From JAFMPW01 sp041743085 (GTDB lineage Bacteria; Bacteroidota; Bacteroidia; Flavobacteriales; Flavobacteriaceae), in the NCBI GenBank assembly GCA_041743085.1, contig JBGTNL010000033.1:124001-188000 (forward strand): DNA of 64,000 bases, written 5' to 3'. Every line of letters begins with the position of its first letter. Within the stretch, counting starts at the first letter, position 1. Position numbers and translations under genes: made by a program. Shown one piece after another: positions 8,891 through 17,491 of this stretch. The notes below the pieces were generated by a model. It had not been told where the DNA came from and searched no databases. It saw only the letters and a program-made list of their open reading frames with translations.

Positions 8891-10216
8891 CTATGCTTCA
8901 ACTGCGTCCTTCACAAACTTAAAGCGGACCAATCCATCTTTATCTATTTCGGTAGGCACAATCCCATGTAGTGTATTTACAAGTTGCGGATCCCAGGGTG
9001 CTTTTACCTTAACATAGTTTTCGGTAAACCCATAAATATAACCTCTCTTGTTTTCTCCTTCAAACAAAACGGTTCTCTCGGTGCCCAGCTGACTTTCATA
9101 AAAAGCCCTTCGTTTCTTTACGGACAGTGCCCTGAGCATTTTGCTTCTTTTGCTTCTTACATTCTTTGGAACAACCGCGTCCATTTTGGCGGCCAGGGTG
9201 CTGTCTCGTTCAGAATACGTAAATACATGAAGGTAAGAGATATCAATTTCATTTAAGAACTGATAGGTTTCCAAAAAATGATCATCGGATTCACCCGGGA
9301 AGCCTACGATCACATCCACCCCGATACAGGCGTGTGGCATTACCTCTTTTATTTTTTCCACCCGCTCTCTATAGAGGCCTCTTAAATAGCACCTGCGCAT
9401 CAATTTTAAAATTTCATCGCTGCCACTCTGCAGGGGGATATGAAAATGGGGCACAAACGAATTGCTCTTTGCCACAAAAACTATGGTTTCGTTTTTCAGC
9501 AGGTTTGGCTCAATAGAAGAAATTCTTAATCTATGTATGCCCTTAACAATGTCCAGGGCTTTCACGAGATCCAGGAAAGTATGCCCGTGTTTTTTATTCC
9601 CATATTCCCCTTTCCCGTAATCCCCGATATTGACCCCGGTAAGGACAATTTCTTTGATCCCCTGGGCAGCGATCTCAGCGGCGTTTTGCAAAACGTTCTG
9701 AAGAAGATCGCTTCGGGAAATTCCCCGGGCTAAGGGAATGGTACAATACGTACACTTATAATCACAGCCGTCCTGAATTTTTAAGAAGGCTCGGGTCCTG
9801 TCGCCAATAGCATACGAACCCACATAAAAATCCGCCTCCTCGATTTCACATGAATGTACTTCGCCAAAATCCTTCTTGGCAAGATCATTTATATAATCGG
9901 TGATGTTGAATTTTTCCGATGCGCCAAGTACCAGATCAACCCCCTCCACGGCAACTAGTTCTTCAGGTTTTAGCTGCGCATAGCAACCTATAGCAGCTAT
10001 GAACGCCTCGGGATTTGATTTTTGCGCTTGCCGTACCACGGTTTTGAATCGCTTGTCGGCATTCTCCGTAACCGAACAAGTATTGATCACATACATATCC
10101 GCCTTTTCCGAGAAGTTGACCCGTTCAAAACCTTCCTTTGCAAATCCTCTTGCAATTGTGGAGGTTTCCGAAAAGTTGAGCTTGCATCCCAAGGTATAAA
10201 AGGCGACTTTTTTCAT
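8891..10216 (-). CDS. mtaB: tRNA threonylcarbamoyladenosine methylthiotransferase MtaB
   Basis: Adds a methylthio group to t6A37 of ANN-decoding tRNAs. The 441 residues have the three-domain methylthiotransferase layout. The N-terminal UPF0004 domain carries three cluster cysteines (TLGCKLNFSE, INTCSVTENAD, AIGCYAQ). The radical-SAM core has CDYKCTYCTIPLARG near residue 150, and a TRAM domain closes the chain from about 375. The TLGCKLNFSET start and the spacing favour MtaB over MiaB or RimO. Tandem minus-10 boxes at 10284-10299 lie upstream. Confidence 0.93.
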   Translation of the reverse strand: MKKVAFYTLGCKLNFSETSTIARGFAKEGFERVNFSEKADMYVINTCSVTENADKRFKTVVRQAQKSNPEAFIAAIGCYAQLKPEELVAVEGVDLVLGASEKFNITDYINDLAKKDFGEVHSCEIEEADFYVGSYAIGDRTRAFLKIQDGCDYKCTYCTIPLARGISRSDLLQNVLQNAAEIAAQGIKEIVLTGVNIGDYGKGEYGNKKHGHTFLDLVKALDIVKGIHRLRISSIEPNLLKNETIVFVAKSNSFVPHFHIPLQSGSDEILKLMRRCYLRGLYRERVEKIKEVMPHACIGVDVIVGFPGESDDHFLETYQFLNEIDISYLHVFTYSERDSTLAAKMDAVVPKNVRSKRSKMLRALSVKKRRAFYESQLGTERTVLFEGENKRGYIYGFTENYVKVKAPWDPQLVNTLHGIVPTEIDKDGLVRFKFVKDAVEA

Positions 10217-10283
10217 GCAGAATCCATTTCAGTATTCCTTTATTATAACCATAAAAAAATTATAACTTTCAAAATACGGATTG

Positions 10284-10299
10284 CAAAGATACAAAGTTA
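10284..10299 (-). promoter_or_regulatory. Two abutting minus-10 boxes upstream of mtaB
   Basis: On the minus strand TAACTTTG (10292-10299) runs directly into TATCTTTG (10284-10291). Both match the Bacteroidetes TAnnTTTG consensus. No clear TTTG minus-33 element is seen at 19-21 bases. The boxes are about 70 bases upstream of the mtaB start. Confidence 0.5.
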
Positions 10300-10543
10300 G
10301 GTTGGATGCTGAGTGTCCCACGCATAGTGTACAGTAGAACTCAAAGAAGTGATTCGGACCTGTGAATTCCCTGTCCTTAAACGGACTATCCATGGACAAG
10401 CGCAGCGACAACTAAAAAGAATTGCCCGCTAGCCTGTTCAATTAACTGTCTTCTCCAGTCTTTTATCTCTCGGAAATCAAAGTTTCATGGCTAAGACCGG
10501 GAAACTCCCAAACTATGATTATTTTTGGACAAAATAGATCTAT
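10300..10543. other. Intergenic region between mtaB and the oxidoreductase gene
   Basis: The divergent gap is about 330 bases including the mtaB boxes. I see no gene or repeat in it. A TATTTTTG sequence at 10520-10527 fits the minus-10 consensus for the plus-strand gene that starts at 10544, but it has no good minus-33 partner. Confidence 0.45.
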
Positions 10544-11509
10544 ATGCTCAAAGTTGGCGTATTGGGAGCCGGTCATTTAGGAAAAATTCACCTGCGACTG
10601 CTCAATGAATCCCCAAATTATTCACTAGTTGGATTTTACGATCCCGATGCAATTAACGGGGGAAAAGTAGCCGCCGAATTCGGGTATACCTATTTCGATA
10701 ATATGAATAATTTAATAGATGCCGTTGATGTTGTAGATATAGTAACCCCAACACTTTCACACTTTGAGTGTGCAAAAAAGGCAATTACAAAGGGAAAGCA
10801 CGTCTTTATAGAAAAGCCAATAACAAATACGATCGACGAGGCTGAAGAATTACTGGATTTAGCCCAAAAATTCAAGGTAAAAGGTCAGGTTGGCCATGTA
10901 GAACGGTTTAATCCGGCGTTTACCGCTGTTAGGGAAAAAATACAGAACCCCATGTTTATAGAAACCCACCGGTTGGCCGAATTTAACCCAAGAGGGACAG
11001 ATGTCCCCGTAGTACTGGACCTTATGATCCACGATATTGATGCCATTCTCAGCGTGGTTAATTCTGAAGTAAAGCAAATTAATGCCAGTGGGGTGTCGGT
11101 CATAAGTAATTCGCCGGATATTGCAAATGCCCGAATTGCTTTTGAAAACGGCTGTGTTGCTAATCTCACCGCCAGCAGGATATCCCTGAAGAATATGCGA
11201 AAATCCAGGTTCTTTCAGCGCGATGCTTATATTTCCGTCGATTTCCTGGAGAAAAAAGTAGAGGTGGTAAAAATGAAAGATGCGCCACCCGATCCGGGTG
11301 AATTTGATATGGTCCTCCAGAACGCCGAAGGCGAGAAAAAACAGATCTATTTTGAAAATCCGGAAATAAAAATCAATAATGCCATCCTTGATGAGCTGGA
11401 CGCTTTTGCCGATGCCATTAAAAATGATACCGTTCCCATAGTTAGTCTGAAACAAGGTATGAAGGCGTTGAAAGTGGCATTACAGGTTATTGAATCCTTT
11501 AAAAACTAA
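10544..11509 (+). CDS. Gfo/Idh/MocA family oxidoreductase
   Basis: A 321-residue NAD(P)-dependent oxidoreductase. The Rossmann start is VGVLGAGHLGKIHLRLL, and the family signature EKPITN follows near residue 90 with the catalytic-region lysine. The C-terminal part holds a GFO_IDH_MocA alpha/beta substrate domain (HVERFNPAF, DLMIHDIDAI). The HxxxD arrangement in IHDIDA is typical. There is no signal peptide, unlike the homologue at 61804. The substrate is unknown. The next gene begins four bases after its stop, so it is co-transcribed with a 3-hydroxyacyl-CoA dehydrogenase. Confidence 0.85.
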   Translation: MLKVGVLGAGHLGKIHLRLLNESPNYSLVGFYDPDAINGGKVAAEFGYTYFDNMNNLIDAVDVVDIVTPTLSHFECAKKAITKGKHVFIEKPITNTIDEAEELLDLAQKFKVKGQVGHVERFNPAFTAVREKIQNPMFIETHRLAEFNPRGTDVPVVLDLMIHDIDAILSVVNSEVKQINASGVSVISNSPDIANARIAFENGCVANLTASRISLKNMRKSRFFQRDAYISVDFLEKKVEVVKMKDAPPDPGEFDMVLQNAEGEKKQIYFENPEIKINNAILDELDAFADAIKNDTVPIVSLKQGMKALKVALQVIESFKN

Positions 11510-11513
11510 TAAC

Positions 11514-12401
11514 ATGAAAAAAATTGCGGTTATCGGAGCGGGTACCATGGGAAATGGTATTGCCCATGTATTTGCACAAAAGGGCTATCCGGTTAATCTT
11601 ATCGATATATCCCAGGAATTCTTAAATAAAGGTCTTAGTACCATATCTAAGAACCTGGACAGGATGGTAGCAAAGGACCTGATCACCGGAAAAGAGGTAG
11701 CCGCCACCATGAAGAATCTGACCACCTTTACCGACTTAAAATCCGGTTGTAAGGGCGTGGATCTTGTAGTAGAAGCAGCAACAGAGCTGGTAGACCTGAA
11801 AATGAGCATATTTAAGGATCTGGATGCCATTTGTGAGGCAAAGACAATTTTGGCTTCAAATACTTCTTCAATTTCTATCACAAAGATTGCTTCTGCCACA
11901 CAACGTCCCGACAAGGTAATTGGTATGCACTTTATGAATCCTGTACCCATTATGAAATTGGTTGAGATTATCCGGGGGTATAATACGGCGGACGCGGTTA
12001 GCAAAACCATTATGGAACTTTCCCGGAAACTGGGAAAGACGCCAACGATGGTAGATGACTATCCCGGTTTTGTGGCCAACCGAATACTTATGCCCATGAT
12101 CAATGAAGCCATCGAAGCCTTGTATAATGGAGTAGCGGGAGTTGATGAAATTGATACTGTTATGAAGTTGGGTATGGGGCACCCCATGGGCCCAATGCAA
12201 TTAGCTGATTTTATTGGTTTGGACGTTTGTTTATCTATTCTAAATGTGATGTATGAAGGTTTCAGGAATCCCAAATACGCTCCCTGCCCGCTATTGGTGA
12301 ATATGGTAACCGCAGGAAAACTGGGAGTGAAATCAGGGGAGGGGTTTTATGATTATTCTACCGCAAAAAAAGCTGAGATTGTCGCTGCACAATTTAGGTA
12401 A
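11514..12401 (+). CDS. 3-hydroxybutyryl-CoA dehydrogenase
   Basis: Interconverts 3-hydroxyacyl-CoA and 3-oxoacyl-CoA with NAD(H), for short-chain acyl-CoA metabolism. The Rossmann fold starts at KKIAVIGAGTMGNGIAHVFA. The catalytic His is in MHFMNPVPIMKLVEII, and the C-terminal helical domain carries FVANRILMPMINEA and LGMGHPMGP. I chose the ATG at 11514 rather than the in-frame one at 11490 because the upstream start lies inside the previous gene and adds eight residues not found in the family. The product is about 295 residues, the usual size for Hbd/PaaH proteins. Confidence 0.9.
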   Translation: MKKIAVIGAGTMGNGIAHVFAQKGYPVNLIDISQEFLNKGLSTISKNLDRMVAKDLITGKEVAATMKNLTTFTDLKSGCKGVDLVVEAATELVDLKMSIFKDLDAICEAKTILASNTSSISITKIASATQRPDKVIGMHFMNPVPIMKLVEIIRGYNTADAVSKTIMELSRKLGKTPTMVDDYPGFVANRILMPMINEAIEALYNGVAGVDEIDTVMKLGMGHPMGPMQLADFIGLDVCLSILNVMYEGFRNPKYAPCPLLVNMVTAGKLGVKSGEGFYDYSTAKKAEIVAAQFR

Positions 12402-12468
12402 GGGTTTCCAATTATTGGTTTTTAAATTATAGGTTATTACTGATTATTAAAAAAGGACTTACCATCAT

Positions 12469-13110
12469 ATGTCAATAAAAGAAAACTTGGAAAAGATCAA
12501 AAAAGCGCTTCCGGCAGATGTTACCCTTGTTGCCGTATCTAAAACCAAATCCAACACCGAAATTTTGGAAGCCTATGCGGCCGGACAGCGCATTTTTGGT
12601 GAGAACAGGGTTCAGGAAATGACAGAAAAGTGGGAAAAGCTTCCGGAAGATATTCAATGGCATATGATTGGGCATGTACAGCGAAATAAGGTGAAATACA
12701 TGGCTCCGTTCGTATCGCTGATCCACGGGGTGGAGAGTGCCAAACTCCTGAAAGAAATAAATAAACAGGCAGAAAAAAATAACCGGACCATCCCCTGCCT
12801 GCTCCAGGTACATATTGCTGAAGAGGATACGAAATTTGGTTTGGACGAAAAAGAATTAAGGGAAATTTTAGCGATTGAAGGCCTGCACCACATAGAAATC
12901 AAAGGATTAATGGGGATGGCAACGTTTACCTCTGACCGGGATCAGATCAGAAAGGAATTCAAAAGGCTCAAGACATTATTTGATCTTACCAAATCCCAAA
13001 AACCTCATATAAGCGTATTATCTATGGGAATGAGCGGAGATTATGACATTGCCATCGAAGAGGGCTGCACCATGGTACGCATAGGAAGTAGTATCTTTGG
13101 AGCCAGATAA
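12469..13110 (+). CDS. yggS: YggS family PLP-binding protein (PLP homeostasis)
   Basis: A 213-residue single-domain alanine-racemase-fold protein that binds pyridoxal phosphate and is linked to PLP and amino-acid homeostasis rather than to a known reaction. The PLP lysine is in LVAVSKTKSN near residue 25. Other family marks are GENRVQEMTEKW, WHMIGHVQRNKVKY, LSMGMSGDYDIAIEEG and VRIGSSIFG. It lies in the plus-strand cluster between the 3-hydroxyacyl-CoA dehydrogenase and the exonuclease fusion. Confidence 0.92.
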   Translation: MSIKENLEKIKKALPADVTLVAVSKTKSNTEILEAYAAGQRIFGENRVQEMTEKWEKLPEDIQWHMIGHVQRNKVKYMAPFVSLIHGVESAKLLKEINKQAEKNNRTIPCLLQVHIAEEDTKFGLDEKELREILAIEGLHHIEIKGLMGMATFTSDRDQIRKEFKRLKTLFDLTKSQKPHISVLSMGMSGDYDIAIEEGCTMVRIGSSIFGAR

Positions 13111-13220
13111 AGGGCCCTTCCTGTCCTTCCGCCAAGGGAAGGGAAAAAGTTATCTTTGTAAATTAAATAATCATACATCCTGCCCGATTACAGATATTCG
13201 GGCGGATCTAATACGTTAGA

Positions 13221-14333
13221 ATGTACGCTGTACTCGATATTGAAACTACCGGAGGAAAATACAATGAAGAAGGCATTACGGAGATTGCCATCTACAGGTT
13301 CGATGGCCACAAGGTCACTGATAAATTCATAAGTCTTGTAAATCCCGAAAAGGATATCCAGCCTTTTGTAGTGAACCTAACCGGTATTAACAGCAAAATG
13401 CTCCTTTCGGCCCCTAAATTTCACGAAATCGCAAAGCGAATAATTGAAATTACGCGGGATACCTTGCTAGTCGCTCACAATGCGCAATTTGATTACCGGA
13501 TCCTGAGAACGGAATTCAGGCGATTGGGATATAACTATGAACGTAAAACGCTTTGTACGGTTGATCTCTCAAAGAAATTAATCCCTTCCGCTGAGTCGCA
13601 CAGTTTGGGCAAATTGGTACGTTCCCTGGGAATACCCGTAAGTGACAGGCACAGGGCCAGTGGAGACGCTTTGGCCACCCTGAAGTTGTTTAAATTATTA
13701 CTAAGCAAGGATACGGATAAAAGTATTCTGAAGAGTGTCGTCCGGGAAGAGACATTGGGAGAGCTTTCTCCAAATCAGTTGGATATGGTTGAAAGCCTGC
13801 CTTCCGAAACTGGGGTGTATTACATGCACAACAAAGACGGAGACATTATTTTCCTTGGAAAGAGTAGGAACATAAAGCAAAGGGTAAACCAGCACTTTAT
13901 TAAAGAGGGAAAAAAGGCAAGACACATTCAGAAGGAAACAAAAAAAGTTACTTTCGAAATTACCGGAAGCGAACTGATTGCAGATCTAAAAGAAAATGAA
14001 GAGCTACGAAGAAATAAGCCAAAGTACAATGACCTTCAAAAAATTAAAGTACAAGAAACGATAAATGGCACTTTACCCAGGGATCATGAATTGTATGGCA
14101 AGGATGTCCTGATCATTGATAAGGGGAGAGAACTGGGAGAACGGAGCGCTATTTTAATCAAAGCCGGAGAATTTAAGGGTTTGGGATTCTATGATCTTAA
14201 CCATCAAATAAATAATATGCCTATCTTAGAATCCATTATCACACCCATGGAAAGTAATGAACTTACCACACTAATTATTACTTCCTATCTGAGCAAAAGA
14301 AAAGTTTTGAAAATTATTGAACTGACGGCATAA
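13221..14333 (+). CDS. DEDDh exonuclease/GIY-YIG fusion with a shortened middle
   Basis: 370 residues. Residues 1-165 form a DnaQ-type 3'-5' exonuclease with DIETTGG (Asp, Glu), VAHNAQFDYR and the closing HRASGDA. Residues about 195-275 form a GIY-YIG nuclease like the UvrC N-terminus: GVYYMHN, FLGKS in place of YIGKS, the Arg in NIKQRVNQHF, the Glu in ELIADLKENEE, and NKPKYN. The C-terminal 85 residues are of unknown role. As I recall, flavobacterial homologues have about 450-460 residues with a UvrC-like cysteine segment between NKPKYN and the last domain. Here that segment is missing. It probably acts in DNA repair or processing. A TATCTTTG box at 13151-13158 may drive it. The channel gene starts one base after its stop. 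Confidence 0.85.
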   Translation: MYAVLDIETTGGKYNEEGITEIAIYRFDGHKVTDKFISLVNPEKDIQPFVVNLTGINSKMLLSAPKFHEIAKRIIEITRDTLLVAHNAQFDYRILRTEFRRLGYNYERKTLCTVDLSKKLIPSAESHSLGKLVRSLGIPVSDRHRASGDALATLKLFKLLLSKDTDKSILKSVVREETLGELSPNQLDMVESLPSETGVYYMHNKDGDIIFLGKSRNIKQRVNQHFIKEGKKARHIQKETKKVTFEITGSELIADLKENEELRRNKPKYNDLQKIKVQETINGTLPRDHELYGKDVLIIDKGRELGERSAILIKAGEFKGLGFYDLNHQINNMPILESIITPMESNELTTLIITSYLSKRKVLKIIELTA

Positions 14334-14334
14334 A

Positions 14335-15177
14335 TTGAAAAAAGAAGCGGTATATAAAGGTTGGAAATACAAACTCCACGAAGTTATCTACGGTACCCAC
14401 ACCAGGGCTGGGAAACTATTCGATATTGTTTTGTTGGTGGTCATTGTCTACAGCGTTATCATTGTAATGTTGGAGAGTATTCCCAGTTTTGATTCAAAAT
14501 ACCATCGTTTTCTGAATTTTTCCGAATGGGTTGTCACTATTCTCTTTACCATTGAATATATCCTGAGGATCATTTGTATTAACAGGCCCAGAAGGTACAT
14601 TTTCAGCTTTTTTGGTATTGTGGATCTCCTTTCTACAATTCCGAAGTACCTATCATATTTTGTTGGAGGGGGGTCTCAATATATAACTGCCTTCAGGGCA
14701 CTGAGGTTACTTCGGGTATTTAGAATCCTGAAACTGGTCCGGTTTGTTGGCGAATCCAATAATCTGTTGAGGGCGCTTAGAGCAAGCCGGACGAAGATCT
14801 TTGTATTCGTTTTTTTTATCATTATTATTTCGGTCCTACTGGGCACCATCATGTATATGGTTGAAGGGCCCCAACATGGGTTTAACAGTATCCCTCATAG
14901 CGTGTACTGGACAATTGTGACCCTTACCACTGTAGGATATGGAGATATCTCTCCGCAAACCGGGTTGGGGCGGATTATAGCTACGCTGATCATGATCATA
15001 GGGTATGGGATCATTGCCGTACCTACAGGCATAGTGTCCGCGGAATATGCCTCGGGTAAAAAAGAGGGGGCAACTAAAATTGATGAGGGGCGTTCCTGTC
15101 CGGATTGTGGCACTGAAATAATGAGGGCGGATGCACATTACTGCCGAACATGTGGTCATAAATTAAGTGATGATTAG
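14335..15177 (+). CDS. Voltage-gated-type K+ channel with a C-terminal zinc ribbon
   Basis: A 280-residue six-helix ion channel subunit. S1-S3 span about 25-105, and S4 is the Arg-rich RALRLLRVFRILKLVRF. A pore loop with the K+ selectivity filter TLTTVGYGD is followed by S6. After S6 comes a short linker and a zinc ribbon made of two CxxC pairs (CPDCG and CRTCG, 16 residues apart). The likely start is TTG, since it lies one base after the preceding stop and keeps the amphipathic start KKEAVYKGWKYKLHEV; no in-frame ATG precedes S1. The gene overlaps the start of miaA. A ligand-sensing or tetramer-stabilising role for the ribbon is inference. Confidence 0.88.
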   Translation: MKKEAVYKGWKYKLHEVIYGTHTRAGKLFDIVLLVVIVYSVIIVMLESIPSFDSKYHRFLNFSEWVVTILFTIEYILRIICINRPRRYIFSFFGIVDLLSTIPKYLSYFVGGGSQYITAFRALRLLRVFRILKLVRFVGESNNLLRALRASRTKIFVFVFFIIIISVLLGTIMYMVEGPQHGFNSIPHSVYWTIVTLTTVGYGDISPQTGLGRIIATLIMIIGYGIIAVPTGIVSAEYASGKKEGATKIDEGRSCPDCGTEIMRADAHYCRTCGHKLSDD

Positions 15178-16099
15178 TACCGGTAAAGTACTTGTTTGTA
15201 TTCTTGGCCCTACGGCAATAGGAAAAACGGCATTGTCTATTGCAATAGCCAAACACTTTGCGACAGAGATCATCTCAGCGGATTCCAGGCAATTCTATAA
15301 AGAGATGGCTATAGGCACCGCAGTGCCCTCCAAAGAGGAATTTGCACAGGTACCCCATCACTTTATACAACATAGGAGCATACACGATCACTACACAGTG
15401 GGAAACTTTGAAAGAGCGGTGCTCAATACGCTGAAACAACTTTTTAAGGATAACAATATTGTTGTAATGGTTGGTGGCAGTGGCTTATATATTGATGCCG
15501 TGACCAAGGGCCTTGATCCTTTTCCCCAGGTGGATCCGAAGATTCGCACGCAATTGAACCAAACTCGGGCAAAAGAAGGGATGAAGGTTTTACAGGAAGA
15601 ATTAAAGCAGGTAGATCCTGACTATTTTGAAAAGGTTGACCTTGCGAATCCCCATAGGGTAATACGCGCATTGGGGGTCTGCCGTGCTTCCGGAAAACCC
15701 TACTCTTCCTTTTTAGGTCAAAAGAAAGATCAAAGACCCTTTAAAATCCTTACTATCGGACTTATTGCGGAGAGGCCGGAAATCTATAAAAGAATAAACA
15801 GCCGGGTAGATCATATGATGGAACAGGGACTATTGGAAGAGGCGAGATCGCTGGTGCCCTTCAAAGAACTCAACGCTTTGCAAACTGTTGGCTACAAGGA
15901 GTTATTCAACCATCTTGAGGGTAAATGGGATCTGGAATTTGCAGTGGCCGAAATAAAAAAAAACACCCGGAGGTTTGCAAAGAGGCAGCTGACATGGTTT
16001 AAAAAAGATCCTGCGGTCATATGGATGGATTTTGAAGCTGGCGAGGAAAAAGTGATAGAGACAATTAAAAAACAGCTTAAAACTGAATCTTATGGATAA
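15170..16099 (+). CDS. miaA: tRNA dimethylallyltransferase
   Basis: Transfers the dimethylallyl group to A37 of UNN-decoding tRNAs. About 309 residues with the P-loop GPTAIGKTALS, the DSRQFYKEM substrate motif, MVGGSGLYIDAV, and the C-terminal QTVGYKEL, followed by the RRFAKRQLTWFKKD region. A GTG at 15167 precedes the ATG at 15170; I use the ATG. The start lies inside the end of the channel gene (8-base overlap), and the stop overlaps the gluconokinase start, so this is a tightly packed operon. Confidence 0.95.
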   Translation: MISTGKVLVCILGPTAIGKTALSIAIAKHFATEIISADSRQFYKEMAIGTAVPSKEEFAQVPHHFIQHRSIHDHYTVGNFERAVLNTLKQLFKDNNIVVMVGGSGLYIDAVTKGLDPFPQVDPKIRTQLNQTRAKEGMKVLQEELKQVDPDYFEKVDLANPHRVIRALGVCRASGKPYSSFLGQKKDQRPFKILTIGLIAERPEIYKRINSRVDHMMEQGLLEEARSLVPFKELNALQTVGYKELFNHLEGKWDLEFAVAEIKKNTRRFAKRQLTWFKKDPAVIWMDFEAGEEKVIETIKKQLKTESYG

Positions 16100-16604
16100 C
16101 CCATGCGGACCTATTTTCTTTATAATGGGAGTATCCGGGTCCGGCAAGACGACAATCGGAAAATTGCTTGCAGCGGCACTTTCAATTCCCTTTTTTGACG
16201 GGGACGATTTTCATTCCGAACAAAATGTGAGTAAAATGGCGGCAGGGCATCCGCTTACTGATCAGGACAGAATGGGATGGTTACTTTCCCTTAATAAACT
16301 AGCTATACGGCATCAATCAAAAGGGGCTGTAATTGTTTGTTCAGCCTTAAAGGAAGGTTACAGACAGCTATTGTCCGCTAAAATTGAGAACAAGGTAACC
16401 TGGGTGCTGCTACAAGGGTCTTTTGAAATCATTCAGGAACGCCTTCAAAAAAGAAAAGGGCATTTTATGCCGGCCGAACTCCTGAAATCGCAGTTCGAGA
16501 CCCTGGAAACACCTAAAGATGCCCTAACCGCTTCCATAGTACCTCCGCCTGAAGAAATAGTAAACAAACTCCTGTTAAAGATGGGTAACATCGAAAAAAA
16601 GTGA
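16092..16604 (+). CDS. gntK: Gluconokinase
   Basis: Phosphorylates gluconate to 6-phosphogluconate using ATP. The 170 residues have the GntK-type P-loop MGVSGSGKTTIGKLLA, the FFDGDDFHSEQNVSKMAAGHPLTD segment that binds substrate, and CSALKEGYR. Size and motifs match the thermoresistant gluconokinase family. It overlaps miaA by 8 bases. No gluconate transporter or Entner-Doudoroff gene is next to it in this window. Confidence 0.93.
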   Translation: MDNPCGPIFFIMGVSGSGKTTIGKLLAAALSIPFFDGDDFHSEQNVSKMAAGHPLTDQDRMGWLLSLNKLAIRHQSKGAVIVCSALKEGYRQLLSAKIENKVTWVLLQGSFEIIQERLQKRKGHFMPAELLKSQFETLETPKDALTASIVPPPEEIVNKLLLKMGNIEKK

Positions 16605-16775
16605 CCGAAGCGTATGACCAGTGTTGTTCGGAAGGGTTTCTTAGTTTGTTAAAATAGGATAAGGGCCGTTGTTTCAAAGAAAGAGTGAACTCTAAGTTTT
16701 TCACTTTAGAGATGCCCTTTAGACGCAAATTACTTTAAACCACAAAAAAGCACGGCGTTTTACAAAATATGCCTG

Positions 16776-17486
16776 TTATTGATCGTCCTTTACGACCAAC
16801 CTAAAACCTTCCCCGTGAATATTCAGGATTTCAACGGTATCATCCCGTTTCAAATATTTTCGGAGTTTAGCGATATACACATCCATACTTCGGGAGGTAA
16901 AGTAATTATCATCCCTCCAAATTTTAGTCAAGGCCAATTCCCTGGGCATAAGATCGTTCTCATGTAAGGCCAAAAGGCGAAGTAATTCATTTTCCTTCGG
17001 CGACAGTTTAATAGCCTCCTCATCCTTATATTTCAGAAACCGGAGTTTAGAATTTAAATGAAAATTTCCAACTTCAAATTCAAACTGTTTACTGTCTGCC
17101 AGAGTGTTAGAAGCTTTCCTTTGAAGAATTGCTCTAAGTTTCATCAGAAGCACTTCAGAATCAAATGGTTTGTTCAAATAATCATCTGCCCCGGCTTTAT
17201 ACCCTTTTAGCACATCTTCCTTCATTGTTTTTGCCGTAAGAAATACTATGGGGACATTTTCATTCTTTTCCCTGATTTCCTTTGCCAAAGTAAACCCGTC
17301 CTTATAAGGCATCATAACGTCCAGAATACAGATATCATAATTGTCTTTTTTAAATTTCTCAAAACCTTCCATACCATTTTTTGCCAATGTAACGTCAAAA
17401 TCGTTCATGGATAGGTAATCTTTCAGCACAATCCCAAAATTGGGGTCATCCTCTACTAAAAGTATTTTCTTTTCTGCTGTTTCCAT
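16776..17486 (-). CDS. OmpR-family response regulator (RprY-like)
   Basis: 236 residues. The receiver domain (1-120) has the acidic pair in LVEDDPNFG, the phospho-acceptor Asp in CILDVMMPYKDG, the Thr in FLTAKT and the Lys in LNKPFDSE. A winged-helix DNA-binding domain follows (about 135-232; LSPKENELLRLLALHEND, SRSMDVYIAKLRKYLK). It is paired with the histidine kinase gene five bases upstream on the same strand. The pair resembles Bacteroides RprXY, with target genes unknown. Confidence 0.92.
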   Translation of the reverse strand: METAEKKILLVEDDPNFGIVLKDYLSMNDFDVTLAKNGMEGFEKFKKDNYDICILDVMMPYKDGFTLAKEIREKNENVPIVFLTAKTMKEDVLKGYKAGADDYLNKPFDSEVLLMKLRAILQRKASNTLADSKQFEFEVGNFHLNSKLRFLKYKDEEAIKLSPKENELLRLLALHENDLMPRELALTKIWRDDNYFTSRSMDVYIAKLRKYLKRDDTVEILNIHGEGFRLVVKDDQ

Positions 17487-17491
17487 ATAAT

